A stretch of DNA of 64,000 bases from Rutstroemia sp. NJR-2017a BVV2 (Eukaryota; Ascomycota; Leotiomycetes; Helotiales; Rutstroemiaceae): NCBI GenBank assembly GCA_002946415.1, contig NJPS01000077.1, positions 248,001-312,000 of the forward strand. The letters are read 5' to 3'. A program made the position numbers and the translations under genes. Positions 46,352-58,120 of this stretch are shown piece after piece (positions within the stretch are counted from its first letter, which is position 1; every line of letters starts with the position of its first letter). The notes under the pieces are model-generated. The model did not search any database and was not told the origin of the DNA. It worked only from the letters and a program-made list of their open reading frames with translations.

Positions 46352-48104
46352 ATGCTGTCGCTGCAGGTGGAGAGTTGGACGTGGTATTCGATTGCGGCGG
46401 TGTTGTTGGTTCTTAGATAGTATGTTGTTATGGATTCCTAGATTTGGTGCATGAGTGATCAAAAGGATTGATGTGCTGACTCCGAGGTCACATAGTGTGT
46501 CGAGATGGATTGGATTGGGGTCAATAAAGAGATATCAGTTGGAGGATTATCTCATGATTCTTGTATTCGTACGTATATTGAATCCTCCAAACTTTTGGTC
46601 CAATTGTACGAATAACTGACCTGACAAAAACAGCTCTTCTATACCGTGCTGGTAATTACCATGAATATCGTATACCACTACAGTACGAATCTCATCCTGC
46701 CAGCCGACATCCCAAATGTGCGTATATACCGGCGACCTCATCCACCAACCACCTCAACAACGTCTTGAACTAACGTGCGCCAATAATAGCTCACCCCTGA
46801 ATCAATCAAAATTCGTGTGACAGGAAGCAAACTTGTTCTTGTAGTCGAACAGTCCATGATCATGACGATCTGGGGATGTAAAGCCTGCTTGGTATGCATG
46901 TACATGAAATTGACGTAAGTCTCCAATGCACTTTTCTTCCATGTTGAGAAGCTGACGAAGATGTAGCAAAGGAATACAGCCACACGAAACTATCGTGAAA
47001 ATCGTAGCTGTGTATGTAGGAGTAAGTTTGGTGGCTATGGAGATCTTGTACTTCGGTGTTTGGTGCCGACCTTTCTCGAATTACTGGGCTGTGCCGACCC
47101 CAAATGGTTTGTCTTTCACCTCCCGTTAGCAGCGCGTGATATACTGACGAGACGCTAGAACAATGCTCTACGGCTTTGCATCATCTGATAGTCAATGCGA
47201 CGTTCAACATAAGCTCTGATTGCATAATGTTGTTCATACCAATGCCTTTGGTTCTGAAGACGAAGCTTCCCACTTACAAGTAGGTACTTACCTAGCAATT
47301 TGATTCATAGTCGCGGGAGTCACCGGCTTGGTGCTTGTATCAGAGTATTGACTGACCATGTGGACTACTAGGAAGGTACTGCTTCTAGGTCTTTTCTCCC
47401 TCGGGTTATTCGTCATACTCAGCGCCATCCTCAACAAATACGAATCTTTCACCGATCCATTCTCTGTAACGTGGACTTACGTATGCTCTTCTGACCTTTT
47501 CTCTGTGTTTATGCAGCTAACACAATACTACAGTGGTATATTCGAGAAGCGTCAACTGCAATATACGTAGCCAACATTCCCACCTGCTGGCCGCTAGCAA
47601 GGAGGCTCTTTGGGTTGAGATCATGGAGCAGTTCCGATGAGACGAGATCGCGAACAAGAACGAAGCCTAAATCGAAGAGTTACGCGAGCGCTGTGCGAAG
47701 GGAGGGAACGAATTCTTCCCGATTTCCACCTCGGAAGGAGGTACACAGAACCGAAAGTATGCAAAATATAGTTGAGCGATCAATAGATGGAAAATCAGAG
47801 GAAGCAGTTGGGTAAGTTTTCCACTTATACTGTTATACCCAAACTGCTGGAGAAGTTTTCGGCGGGAACTCTCATCGCCAGATAATGGAGGCTAACATGA
47901 AGAAATAGACTCGAAATATGGGAGAGTAGAGAAGTAAGAGTGAGCAAAGGAGCGAGGATAGATCTCGAAGAACGGACTCTACCTAGGAATGAATATGTGA
48001 CGCAAACTATCGTCACTGCGTTGGGTTCGACAAGTGGTTCGAGTAACCATTCAAGGAGTGATTCGGAGTCAGATCATCATCATGATCCCGGACGAATGGT
48101 ATAG
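46352..48104 (+). CDS. Rhodopsin-domain (SAT4/PTH11-type) seven-helix membrane protein
   Basis: Nine exons: 46352-46419, 46496-46568, 46634-46717, 46790-46914, 46967-47106, 47159-47279, 47372-47480, 47534-47811 and 47909-48104; 397 residues. All junctions keep frame. The predicted helices include SIAAVLLVLRY, DYLMILVFLFYTVLVITMNI, KIVAVYVGVSLVAMEILYF, and the family hallmark CSTALHHLIVNATFNISSDC followed by IMLFIPMPLVLKTKLP, then KVLLLGLFSLGLFVILSAIL and, over the next intron, WYIREASTAIYVANIPTCWP. A hydrophilic tail of about 140 residues, rich in Arg/Ser and then Asp/His, follows, with the LEIWESREV motif seen in relatives. Family members are fungal plasma-membrane proteins, some GPCR-like (PTH11 in plant pathogens); the ligand and role are unknown. 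The start is supported by VESWTWYSIAAVLL, the usual opening. Confidence 0.85.
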
Positions 48105-48567
48105 AAATAATATTGCAGATAGAAAAATGGTCCATTTCCGAAGAACATTGTTATCTTCGTCAGTTTGTCTGAGGATATTGCTCCTAGTCATTAACATTTG
48201 GCAGCAAGTGAACGTGAAGTGCTGACGGTTCCTCCGTTTTGTTGTCAGAGGGCGTTGTTGGTGCCTTGATTAACAGGCATAAATTGATCCGAGCAAGCAT
48301 TCTGCGGCCGCCCTGAATGCGGACGTGACCCTGACGCGTTGATTTTACTAGATCATAGGCACGGAACTTCAGTAAATTTGTTTGCAGAAGCCAAAGTCAA
48401 TCCCGCTTTGGTTCAACCCTCAACCCTTCAACCATAAAGCTCAATTGACCATAAATTCCAAGATCCCTCAACTTTGGCTTTGACGAAAGCTGACTCCTTT
48501 ACTATTGAAAACATTTGCATCTTGGTTGGAGATGCGCTTTAGCCCAGTTTGCTCAATTAGTTAAACA
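48105..48567. other. Intergenic region
   Basis: This 463-bp stretch contains the promoter of the SAP-RRM gene. No further feature was recognised. Confidence 0.4.
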
Positions 48568-50478
48568 ATGACTGATTGGAATAAATTGAAGGTCGTAGAC
48601 CTCAGAAATGAGTTGAAGAAACGAGGACTTGCCCAGGCCGGGCTCAAACCTGCCCTTGTTGCTCGCCTCACACAAGCAGAGAATGAAGAAGGATCGGAAA
48701 GTGACAAGACAATTCAGGACGATGCCAGCAAAGTAAACCCGGACCCTGCGACCTCGCCCGATACCATCTCTGCTGCACAACCATCCCCGGAGGCCATCGC
48801 AGAGCCTATTCAGGAACCGATTTCTGAAGCCATCCCGGAAACTATTCCAGAGGCGATCCTCGAAGCTTCTGATAATGCGGTGGAGATAGTTGATCAGGTT
48901 GCGGCGCCTGAGGAAGCACAAAATACAACCAAACTCGCAGAAGAGCAATCCGAACCGCGACCATCGCAACCCTTAGACACGATAGAAGTTTCACGACCTC
49001 CTTCGCAGGCCGTGGAGCAACCTTCTGAGCCTCGAACCGCCGAAACCTCTGTTGAGCCACAAGAAGTGGTTGACGACCGGCAAAAGAGAAAGCGCAGATC
49101 GCAGAGTCCACCGCCAAATTCTCTCGAGATCGCACGAAAACGAGCGAAGCCGGATGAGACCATCGAGGAAATTGAAACAACAAAACAGGATGCAGAATGG
49201 GTAGAAAAACACAACGCTGTGGATGCGGCCGGTGTGAACGAAGAATCAAAAGAAGTGGCACCTACCAGCGAAAATGGACCTTTAATTGTCGATGATTCTA
49301 AAGAAGAGGTAGTGGTTGAAAAGCCTGGGGAGGATGAGACTGTACAGGAGAATATTGATACCAAAATGGATATTGATACAGAAGAATCGAAGCCCAACGA
49401 GGAAGGCGCGACTACTTCACCAGAAAACTCTCGCCCACGCGACTCAAGATTTAAGGATTTATTTTCAACTACACAAAAACAGGAGGATATAGAAATGGCA
49501 CCATATTTACAAGAACCCGTAGAAGATGAAACGTCATACAGCTCAGTCAGTCCTGCGATCCACCCCGCGACTTCTGCACTCTACATTCGCAATTTCGTTC
49601 GACCGCTTCAAGAATCTCGACTCCACGATTACCTTACCAGTCTCGCGACTGCGCCTGGAAATGATCCCGACTCAGATGTCATCGTCAACTTCCACATCGA
49701 CCGTCTGCGCACGCACTCCTTAGTCCAGTTCACCAATCTTTCCGCTGCAGCACGCGTACGCAATGCCATGCACGACCGCATCTGGCCCGACGAGCCCAAT
49801 CGCAAACCGCTATGGGTGGATTTCATACCCGAGGAGAAGGTCAAGGACTGGATCAACCAGGAACAAGCTGCAGGCACCGGACGGAATACGAAGAAATGGG
49901 AAGTGGTTTATGAAGAAAATCAAGACGATGGTGGAGGTCGTGTGACTGCTGTTCTTCAAGAGGCGCTGGGCGATCCGCAGGGTTCGTCAAGTAGGAAGCA
50001 ATCGATTGCGCAACCTCCGCCTTCTGGACCGAGAGGTATTGAAGGCGCACCGTCTGGTCCGAGGAATTCCAGTACTGCAGGACTCCAGCGACCGACGGGG
50101 AATGTGAGGAATCTGAATGAGATTTTCAAAGCGACTGCGACACAGCCTACGTTGTACTGGCAACCTGTTGCGAAGGATCTAGTAAATCGAAGACTTGATG
50201 CAATGGAGAGTATCACAACCAAGGACCTTTCTCGCCATACGGGCTCGGAGATTAATAGATATACCTTTGAAGACGGCGACAGATTCGTGGATCGTGGGCC
50301 TGAGATATTTGCGGGGATTAGACCTCCTCCTGGTCATAGAGGCGGGAGAGGAGGGGGTGGAGGAAGAGGAGGTGGGGGGTATGGGGGACGAGGGGATAGA
50401 GGGTTCGATAGACCGTATGACAGAGGCTACGATAGTTACCGGGCACCGCCAAGGGATTCTCGGGATAGGCGTTACTAG
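48568..50478 (+). CDS. SAP and RRM domain protein, Acinus-like
   Basis: A single exon of 636 residues. Residues of about 3-37 form a SAP domain (WNKLKVVDLRNELKKRGLAQ, then GLKPALVARL). A long acidic, Glu/Pro-rich disordered region follows, with a basic KRKRRSQ stretch near residue 172. The RRM at about residues 330-425 shows SALYIRNFVRPLQESRLHDY, DVIVNFHIDRLRTHSLVQF and PLWVDFIPEEKVKDWI. An RSB-like motif (LNEIFKATATQPTLYWQPV) lies near residue 520, as in Acinus proteins that bind RNPS1 in the ASAP/PSAP splicing complexes. The C-terminus is RGG/RGD-rich (GGRGGGGGRGGGGYGGRGDR), suited to RNA binding. It is probably a nuclear splicing or exon-junction factor. Confidence 0.88.
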   Translation: MTDWNKLKVVDLRNELKKRGLAQAGLKPALVARLTQAENEEGSESDKTIQDDASKVNPDPATSPDTISAAQPSPEAIAEPIQEPISEAIPETIPEAILEASDNAVEIVDQVAAPEEAQNTTKLAEEQSEPRPSQPLDTIEVSRPPSQAVEQPSEPRTAETSVEPQEVVDDRQKRKRRSQSPPPNSLEIARKRAKPDETIEEIETTKQDAEWVEKHNAVDAAGVNEESKEVAPTSENGPLIVDDSKEEVVVEKPGEDETVQENIDTKMDIDTEESKPNEEGATTSPENSRPRDSRFKDLFSTTQKQEDIEMAPYLQEPVEDETSYSSVSPAIHPATSALYIRNFVRPLQESRLHDYLTSLATAPGNDPDSDVIVNFHIDRLRTHSLVQFTNLSAAARVRNAMHDRIWPDEPNRKPLWVDFIPEEKVKDWINQEQAAGTGRNTKKWEVVYEENQDDGGGRVTAVLQEALGDPQGSSSRKQSIAQPPPSGPRGIEGAPSGPRNSSTAGLQRPTGNVRNLNEIFKATATQPTLYWQPVAKDLVNRRLDAMESITTKDLSRHTGSEINRYTFEDGDRFVDRGPEIFAGIRPPPGHRGGRGGGGGRGGGGYGGRGDRGFDRPYDRGYDSYRAPPRDSRDRRY

Positions 50479-51786
50479 GGGGCAAGCATTTAAGATCATA
50501 TAAGATGCGGAGACAGAAACACCACACGGGAGAAAGGGCTCAGTCTGGTTTGTAAGATCACATTTGGCTGCAGATGGGGTGCAGGTGGGTAGATGGGAAA
50601 CATATGGAGCAATTCCAAAAGCAAGCAAGCAAGCAGGAAAATAATAAGCTACCATAAGAAAGAATCTTTAATACGAATCTTTGTACTGTGCCTTCGGTTG
50701 GTAGTGTGGGCGTTTCTTTGAGGCTTGATCAATATCGTTGCGAGAATAAGGGACGGGACGAAGACGGGCTGTGATTTAGACAGGCTGACTGACGTAGGTG
50801 GAGATGCTTTACAATCCATCTACTTGACTTCTCTGCATGGAATATATCTACCTGCCACCTACAATGACAACCTAGTAGCGCAACGAAGCCACGCACATAC
50901 TTCTGACCACAAGTACATAGTGATAGCAATAGCGACGGTAATTCCGAGCTCATAAAGAAATTTCGTAATCCATCACGCCTCATTCGTTCCCTGCAACGTA
51001 AATGCAGCATGCAAAAATACCCCGCCAACGATGTGGGGGTGTGATCTAGGGTTTTCTTGTCGACCCCTGAATTTGTGCGCTTGAGCCTTGAGGTAAGCAA
51101 AGGTGTTTCCGTAGAGCTGGATACGTGTGATGGCAAGGAGACGTCGATGCATTATGTATCATGTCGAGGGAAGAATTTTCTTGCTGTGTGCTGGGGCTGC
51201 TTCTTTGATAGATGATAGATGACAGATGATAGATGACGAATATAGGTGTTACAGTAACATTTCTCCTCATATCTTTCTACAACCGTGGCCGGACCCCGAC
51301 TCCGTGCCCTCTCATCTTATCTCATCTCATCCATCTATCTCATCATCCCAACTACGCCGCCATCGGCCTCCCTCTCCCTCTCCCTCCCCTCTCCTCTTTT
51401 CGTCACCCTTCGCTTATGAAAATTTTGATTTTGATTTTGCGTCTTGCTTTGGCCGATCTTGGCCCCCGCCTCGAGAACACCTTATCGACCAATCAAAAGC
51501 CACCAACACAATCTGAGCCACGATTTAATGAACAAAGCGGCACTCAACATTTTTCCCTTCTTCTCTCCTGCACCAACTTTTTCTTCTTTTTTGCATCGTC
51601 ACTCTGTCACTCTATCGCACTAACAGCTAAACCACTCCACACTCCACTGTTTTTTGACTTCACCTGAACAAAAACTCCTCCTGCCTTAGTCCAATTCCTA
51701 TACATCCAACAAAATCCAACCACAACGTTTCGACTTCCTGACCTCTTATTCTGATCTATCAGCTACGAATAGACAAAGTCGCGCGT
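50479..51786. other. Intergenic region upstream of CPA1
   Basis: This 1.3-kb stretch holds a GATAGATGA-type microsatellite at about 51206-51239 and a strongly pyrimidine-rich tract at about 51300-51720 (CTCATC and CTCCCT runs), likely the CPA1 promoter and leader. The frames at 51226-51667 fall in this low-complexity tract and are not called. Confidence 0.5.
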
Positions 51787-52149
51787 ATGAGTGGGCGCTC
51801 GTCAGTTTTTACATCTCAGGTATGTTCTTGACTCGGTGCTGTTGCTTCCACTCCTTTGTCTCCGCGATGTGTCACTCAATTGAGTTCACCACCTCTTATC
51901 TCTGCCCTCGAGGATCAACCTGCCATTGCTGCTAGTGGCGGATAGTTACCTGCCCGTCCTCGTCATATCAATTTTCTTCTTTCATTCACTTCAATTGAGC
52001 TTCTAGAATACTCTCAACTAACATTGCCGTCACAGGATTATATCTCAGGTTCGCAACCCTCCTCTTGAATGACCCCTCTAACGATGCCCTGACCGCCGAT
52101 ATCCTAACCCCTCTCTCTAGATCACATCTGGAAGGCTTCAGTCAACTGA
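51787..52149 (+). promoter_or_regulatory. Arginine attenuator peptide uORF (three exons)
   Basis: This is a 24-codon upstream ORF in three exons: 51787-51819, 52036-52048 (13 nt) and 52121-52149. The stop TGA is at 52147-52149, 60 nt before the CPA1 start. The peptide opens MSGRSSVFTSQ and continues DYISDHIWKASVN. It has Asp at position 12 and Trp at 19, the positions known to matter in the fungal arginine attenuator peptide that stalls ribosomes when arginine is high. Introns of 216 and 72 nt have branch-like CTAAC motifs (ACTAAC near 52018, CCTAAC near 52105). The first donor is GTATGT; the second, GTTCGC, is weak. Known function: the nascent peptide represses translation of the downstream carbamoyl-phosphate synthase subunit. 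Confidence 0.93.
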
Positions 52150-52209
52150 AATAGCCTTCGAATACCTACCGCTTAAAATTCTACTATCAACCTAAAACTC
52201 CACTCCAAA

Positions 52210-53706
52210 ATGTTCTCCCGATTCATCAAGCCTGCGGCTTTCAAGCCCACCGCACAAGGCGTCCAAGCTCGATTCGCACAACAGACTCGATTCCTCGCTA
52301 CAGTTGAAGGAAGTGCTGGTCGTGCCATGCCATTTACTCGTCCGCGTGCTACACCTATCTCCCATGACCGAGCTACATTCACGATTAGGGTATGTTGGTT
52401 GGTTGGCGGTTGATGGTTGAATGAGTCAGAAGACTGACAGTGACACAGGATGGCCCGGTCTTCCACGGCAAATCATTTGGCGCAAAGTCCAACATTTCTG
52501 GTGAAGCCGTTTTCACAACCTCTCTTGTTGGATACCCAGAATCCATGACCGACCCTTCTTATCGTGGACAAATCCTGGTCTTCACTCAACCTTTGATTGG
52601 AAACTACGGTGTTCCTTCATCTGCTAGGGACGAGCATGGACTTTTGAAATACTTCGAGTCGCCAAACATTCAATGTGTTGGTGTGGTGGTCGCCGATTAT
52701 GCTGAGAAGTACAGTCACTGGACTGCTGTGGAGAGTTTGAGTGAGTGGTGTGCTCGTGAGGGTGTGCCAGCCATCTCAGGTGTTGACACTCGTGCTATTG
52801 TCACCTATTTGAGAGAGGTGGGATCCTCTTTGGCCAGAATCACCATTGGAGAGGAATACGATGCCGATCAAGACGAAGCCTTCATTGACCCCGAACAAAT
52901 TAACTTGGTCAAGAAAGTTAGCACCAAGGCACCATTCCATGTCAGCTCGGCAAATGGAGACATGCACGTTGCAGTCATCGATTGTGGTGTTAAGGAGAAC
53001 ATCTTGAGAAGTTTGGTCAGCCGTGGTGCAAGCGTCACCGTTTTCCCTTACGATTTCCCAATCCACAAGGTTGCTCACCACTTTGATGGTGTCTTCATCT
53101 CCAACGGACCTGGCGACCCAACCCATTGTCAAGAGACTGTCTACCATTTGAGCCGATTGATGGAATCTTCTCAACTTCCAGTCTTCGGTATCTGTCTTGG
53201 ACATCAATTGCTTGCTCTTGCTTCTGGTGCACGTACCATTAAGCTTAAGTATGGTAACCGTGCTCACAACATTCCGGCTCTTGATTTGACTACAGGACAA
53301 TGTCACATTACTAGTCAAAATCACGGATATGCTGTTGATACTACCACTTTGCCATCGGAGTTTAAGGAATACTTTGTTAACTTGAATGATGGATCTAATG
53401 AAGGTATGAATTAGTTGAATTTCGCGTTACATTAAATTCAGTTAGCTAACAAAACATCCAGGTATGATCCACAAGACCCGCCCAATCTTCTCAACACAAT
53501 TCCATCCTGAAGCCAAGGGTGGACCAATGGATTCCGCGTACCTCTTCGATATGTATATCGAGAACGTCAAGAGCTACAAGAAGAATCAGGCTGTGTACCC
53601 GGCTGGGAAGGATAACAGACCTAATCCTCTGTTGGTGGATATTTTGTCGAAGGAACGCGTGGGTGTGGCGCCTACTCCGGCGGCGAGACAGGCTGCTGCT
53701 GCTTAG
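52210..53706 (+). CDS. CPA1: Carbamoyl-phosphate synthase, arginine-specific small chain
   Basis: Three exons: 52210-52389, 52449-53403 and 53462-53706; 459 residues. The small chain hydrolyses glutamine and passes ammonia to the large chain for arginine synthesis. The N-terminus ([20 protein letters not shown], then [11 protein letters not shown]) is a mitochondrial presequence. The N-terminal domain shows [32 protein letters not shown] and [15 protein letters not shown]. The glutaminase domain shows [10 protein letters not shown], the nucleophile Cys in [28 protein letters not shown], and the His/Glu pair in [14 protein letters not shown]. Exon 3 supplies the His/Glu pair, so reading through the second intron gives an inactive product. 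The leader carries an arginine attenuator peptide, which confirms the arginine-specific assignment over the pyrimidine one. A purine-rich, G-rich stretch follows the stop codon. Confidence 0.96.
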
Positions 53707-53929
53707 GTAGGAAGTGTGAGGTGTAAGGGTGTAAGGATGGGATGGGGGAGATGATGGGGTTTGAGCGGAGATGAATGAGGGGTGGAGGGGAGGGGTAGGG
53801 GAAAATAGGAGTGAGATGAATTTGGGAAATTGTAGGGTGGGAATTAGTACATTGGCGTTATTATAGTGCTATTGATATGAAATTCAAATTTGAATTCAAC
53901 TGAATTACAATTTGAAGTCTGAGTCCAAA

Positions 53930-56447
53930 CTAATAAGAACTATCAATCCAACTTTCCCAATCGTCTCCCAAGACCGCCGTGTTGCTTACGGCGGCTGTGG
54001 CTTTGGTTTCCTGTATGGTTGTGATGTATTAGCGATCCTGACGTAAATCAGGAAAGGGAAATGGAAAGGGAAAGGGAAGACGTACGTATACCCTAGCAGA
54101 AGTACTCGAGCCGGCGCCGGTGTTGGCGTATTCTTCGAAGATTCTGTGTGAGGGGAGGAGTTAGCGATTTGCTCTTTGTGTGTATCCTATCTCTATCCCG
54201 CCTCTTCTTTCATCAACTCCCATAAAAGGCAGAGTTTGGAAGATGAAAAGAGGGAGAGGAGTGAGATGTAGATGAAAACATAGAGTCGAGATATAAATAA
54301 ATAAAAAGGCCAGGAAGAATCAAGAATAAACAGCAATGTAAAAGAACGTAGTAAGAGAAGAAGAACTCACGGCGTAGCCCCATCCGCAAGGGTAGTCCAG
54401 CCTGCGGCGTTGATTATGTCGGTCAGGACCGAGTTTTGAAACATCACCCGCGCGAGGACGCGCCAGGGACGACCCAGGTAGACTTTGCTGGTTAGGGAGG
54501 TGGTGACGGAGGAGGCGGTTGTGATCTAAGGGAGGGGGAGGACGGGGGTGTTAGTAGAGGTTTGGTAAGTTGTGGGGGGTTGGAGGGAGGGGGGTAGAGG
54601 TGGAGTTTGAGGGGTGAAGTATTAAGAAGGAGTGTTCAATGGGGAGAGGATAAAGATACTAGGGCTGAGTATTGAGGGGGTGGGTAAGAACAGGGGTAAA
54701 AAATAAGGATAGATAGGTCGAGAGATGGGTTTTGATAGGGCGGGGGTGAAGTATTGAGGTAGTCGGATAAGAGAGGAAAATGAGGAATAAGAAAGAAAGG
54801 GGAGGTGGGTCAGAGTTCGTAGGGAGGAGAGGAAAAAACGGAGGCGAGGAATTCGAAGAGATGACTTCCTAGAAGTATAGGGAGAGAGAAAGAAAAGGAA
54901 GAGAGTAAAAAGCAAGCTGGTTTCATAAAGGAATATAGTTTGGGTAGAATAGAGAAGGAAAAAGAACATACAGTACTACTATCAATCACAAACCATCCGG
55001 TCTCCGAAGCAGTAGTTCTCGAACTAGCTGTGATTGCTCCTCCTCCGTTGGAAGCAATTGTACCTAATCATGTCAGTTGGTAATCCTGAGATGCCCACTC
55101 ACGACTGCCCGCCCTTTGAAGTGAAGAGGTTGTAAAAGGGAAGAAACTTACATTCGCCAAACCAGACGGAGGCATCGCCGAATATGTAGTCCACAGCCCC
55201 TGGGGTGGTTGAAGTTAGTGTTTGTATCGAGTATTGGGAATTGACGATTTGAGAGTGGGGGGTTAAGGGAAGGAGGGGGGGGGGGGGAACAGAAATGAGG
55301 GCGAAATGAAAACAGAAATGAGCGAGAAAAACATACCTTCAATATAACAATTCGAATAATACTGTTTCCCAGCCTTGACATACAAAGTATCTTGATAACC
55401 CGTGAATGAACATCCGTAGAAGCCTTGTTTATCACCGTTGGCTGTCACTGCGACGGCCTTGGAATTGTCAGCACAGAAACCACATGTAAAAGTTTTTCCA
55501 AAGGCATATAAAATCAGAGTTGGGCACACAGTGAAATGCACCCAGGATTAAAATCCAAAACCTCTTCCAGCCAGGAATAGAAACACCATCCAGAAAAACC
55601 GTGGAATATCCACGATTTCCTGGGTGAAGATGCCATGCAAAAGAAGAAGAAAGAGAACTAAACATCGAAGAAGAGAAACACACCTGAGCTCCAGATCCAT
55701 ACGTATTCTTGAAGATGATATTATACGCCTTGAAGTTCGCACTCACGATATTGGCGGTCGAACTCGCGTCGAGAGTTCCTGCTACGGGGGAGCTGATGCT
55801 GTGGGTGATGGTGACGGCGTTGTTTTTGTAGGATGAGGTGCTGTGGGGGTTGTTAGCTGTATGTCTAGCTTAACAGTATGCAAGTTTGATAGATGCGTGT
55901 GATAGTGGTGTTGTTTTGGTGGTGAGGGTGGGTTTGTGAGGGGTGCTTTGGTGGGAGAGGGGAGATATTTGTACTGCTTTTCCATGCCATATACGATGTG
56001 TCTCCATCTAGGAAACGATACATAGCGCTTGGAATATAAACACAGCTGGGACAAGAACACAGCTAGAAAACATCCCCAACTCCCAAAACCAACCTCCGCA
56101 CCTCCAAAACCCCCCCAAAACCAAAAGAAGATGAAAAAAACCTACTCAGTAGTATACCCATAAACCGTCAAAGCACCCTTATAATTAACCGTAATCTGCT
56201 CCTCGTACGTCCCGCTGTAGATAAAGATACACGCCGCAGCAGTCGACGAACCCAAGGCTTTCAACGCTGCTCCCACAGTGCTGTATTCCCCGGACTTGGT
56301 GCCGCTGCCCCGAACAGTTAGACACCCGCTGGGGGTGCTGGTGCGTGCTGTGCGCTTTTCGAGGAGGGGGGTTGCGGTTGCGGAGAGGGTGAGGGTGAGG
56401 AGGAGTAGGAGAGTGTGTGAGAGAGAGGGGAGGGAGAGGGAGGGCAT
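53930..56447 (-). CDS. Pectin methylesterase (CE8), secreted
   Basis: Eight exons: 56447-56146, 55840-55684, 55457-55337, 55199-55152, 55063-54972, 54525-54371, 54143-54086 and 54010-53930; 337 residues. A signal peptide (PSLSHTLLLLLTLTLSATAT) precedes a right-handed beta-helix enzyme that removes methyl groups from homogalacturonan. Conserved motifs: GTYEEQITVNY, FKAYNIIFKNTYG, GCSFTGYQDTLYVKAGKQYY (the oxyanion Gln region), AVDYIFGDASVWFGE (catalytic Asp region), TIASNGGGAITASSR, and YLGRPWRVLARVMFQ (catalytic Arg). Each is placed by exon joins that keep frame. Five introns are 137-446 nt, far longer than elsewhere in the window, and several are purine-rich on the plus strand. The gene diverges from a GH28 gene with 1.67 kb between the starts. 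Confidence 0.9.
55275..55287 (+). repeat. G13 homopolymer in a PME intron
   Basis: A run of 13 G (C on the coding strand) lies inside the 137-nt third intron of the PME gene. It may be unstable in length or a sequencing weak point. Confidence 0.8.
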
Positions 56448-58120
56448 GGTTGTGGTGGGGGAGGTTGATGGTTAGATGGGAGAGGTGGGATGGTTAGATG
56501 GGAGAGGTGGGATGGGTGGGAGATGGATGGGTAGTTGGTTATATATATGTTTGCTCATAGATGTCACTCTGCGAAAGTGGTGTGACTTTTCTGTTTGCAT
56601 GTGGAGAGAGAAGAGTGGATCTCCCTCGTTTTCCTCTGCAAAGGTCCAATTCGATAGATAAGAACTACTAGCGCACTATACGTACCCATATTAACATCGT
56701 ATTCTATACACTCCATCCTTCGCTTGCACGAGAATCCGTTGGAGTTCCTCCGGATTTCCGACGCTAAGCTGGTGCTGGGTATTTCTATCCCAGTCGCGCC
56801 AGTACCGGTCGTACGAATACAGTAAGTTATCGAACGCTGACAGCTCCACAACTAAATCGGGAATGACCATTGGGATAAGAACGGATAAGAACCTCTTGGA
56901 AAACTGCGGGGCAGACATAAATACGTATGCTTCTAACTGTATGTGCTTCTAAGTATATATACGTCTAACTGTAAACATACAGATTTTTACGGAGGGAACT
57001 TTTTTCAGTTTTCGCTCGCATGCAGGATTAGACGCTAGAGTCTTGAGATCAAAATGTTCGTTTCTTGGCTAGGAGAATATGTCACCGGTTCATGTTGTCA
57101 AATATACGGCCTTGTGTGTGCTGGGGAGGGGTGAATCTAAGAGGTACATGGTGACGTTTACTTGCATATCAAAAATTGTGCGCACAGTGTAGTTTATTTG
57201 ATTAAAATTCAGATGCAGCACAATGAAATTTTGATTATCTGTAAGTTGAGAGATAATCTGTAGATATTAACGTACCATTCGCATGTTCGTATGTATTGTA
57301 ATAATAGTAGAGTACTTAAGAACAGCCTTTTTGTGCTTGATATTCGACTTCGCTGTGGTACTAGGCACTAGCACTGTAAAGGGCTAACTACCAGGAAAAC
57401 GGCTACCCGGCATTAGCGCTACCATCACCTCCGATGAATGAAGGTTATTTTCTCTACATCGTGCTATCTAAAACTTTAACTTTTCTTCATAGGGAGTATA
57501 GCATAAAGAGCCACGAGGTACTGACACGGTAATTGAGACGCCTGTACGAAGACCATCTACCTTATATAACACAGTTCCCTCGGAAATGAAAGGGGGGTAT
57601 CGTATCGCGCGCAGACCACCACGTGGCCACACAAGCGCGCATTCAGGCTGAACTGATTCCAAGCCCGCAAGATTAAGTGCTGATGACCCGCCAGCAAGCC
57701 CGAACCGGGAACTCGGGCGGCATTAAACTTCGAGCTAGTTTCCCATTTTGTCCCAAGTAAACAAAAACCTGGGGATGAAACGTACCTATTTGGGCGCTTG
57801 ACCAGGGTGTCATGAGATATACCGACGGAACTACTTCGTAGGTACGCTGCGACGGTTAAATATAGCGTCAGGGGATGCCATACGTGGGATTTTGGAAACG
57901 AGTAAGGATATGGGGGGGAGAGACGATCTTGGACTATTACACTACTCCTGACGGAAAATATCTCCCCGTCGGTATAAAGTGAATGATGAATTGGACTTCC
58001 AAGGCAATGTAGAAAAGTAATTGAAGTAAGTGACCAGAAAACAGCCACCATCGCGTTATTTCTCCTATCGTGATTTTCTTTCCTTGCTGTTGATACTGTC
58101 GTCGTCGACCGCTTGTCAAT
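56448..58120. other. Divergent intergenic region between PME and GH28 genes
   Basis: About 1.67 kb. Two copies of a GGTTAGATGGGAGAGGTGGG unit lie at about 56470-56512, just upstream of the PME start. A minus-strand 75-codon frame at 56691-56918 (MSAPQFSKRFLSVLIPMV) is protein-like but unassigned. The 194-codon minus frame at 57557-58141 overlaps the GH28 start and is probably chance. This region probably holds the regulatory sites of both pectin genes; I could not identify specific motifs. Confidence 0.45.

Noticed and set aside
51226..51667. Overlapping 96- and 144-codon plus-strand frames before CPA1
   Set aside because: They lie in a pyrimidine-rich promoter tract with low-complexity Ser/Pro/Leu translation.
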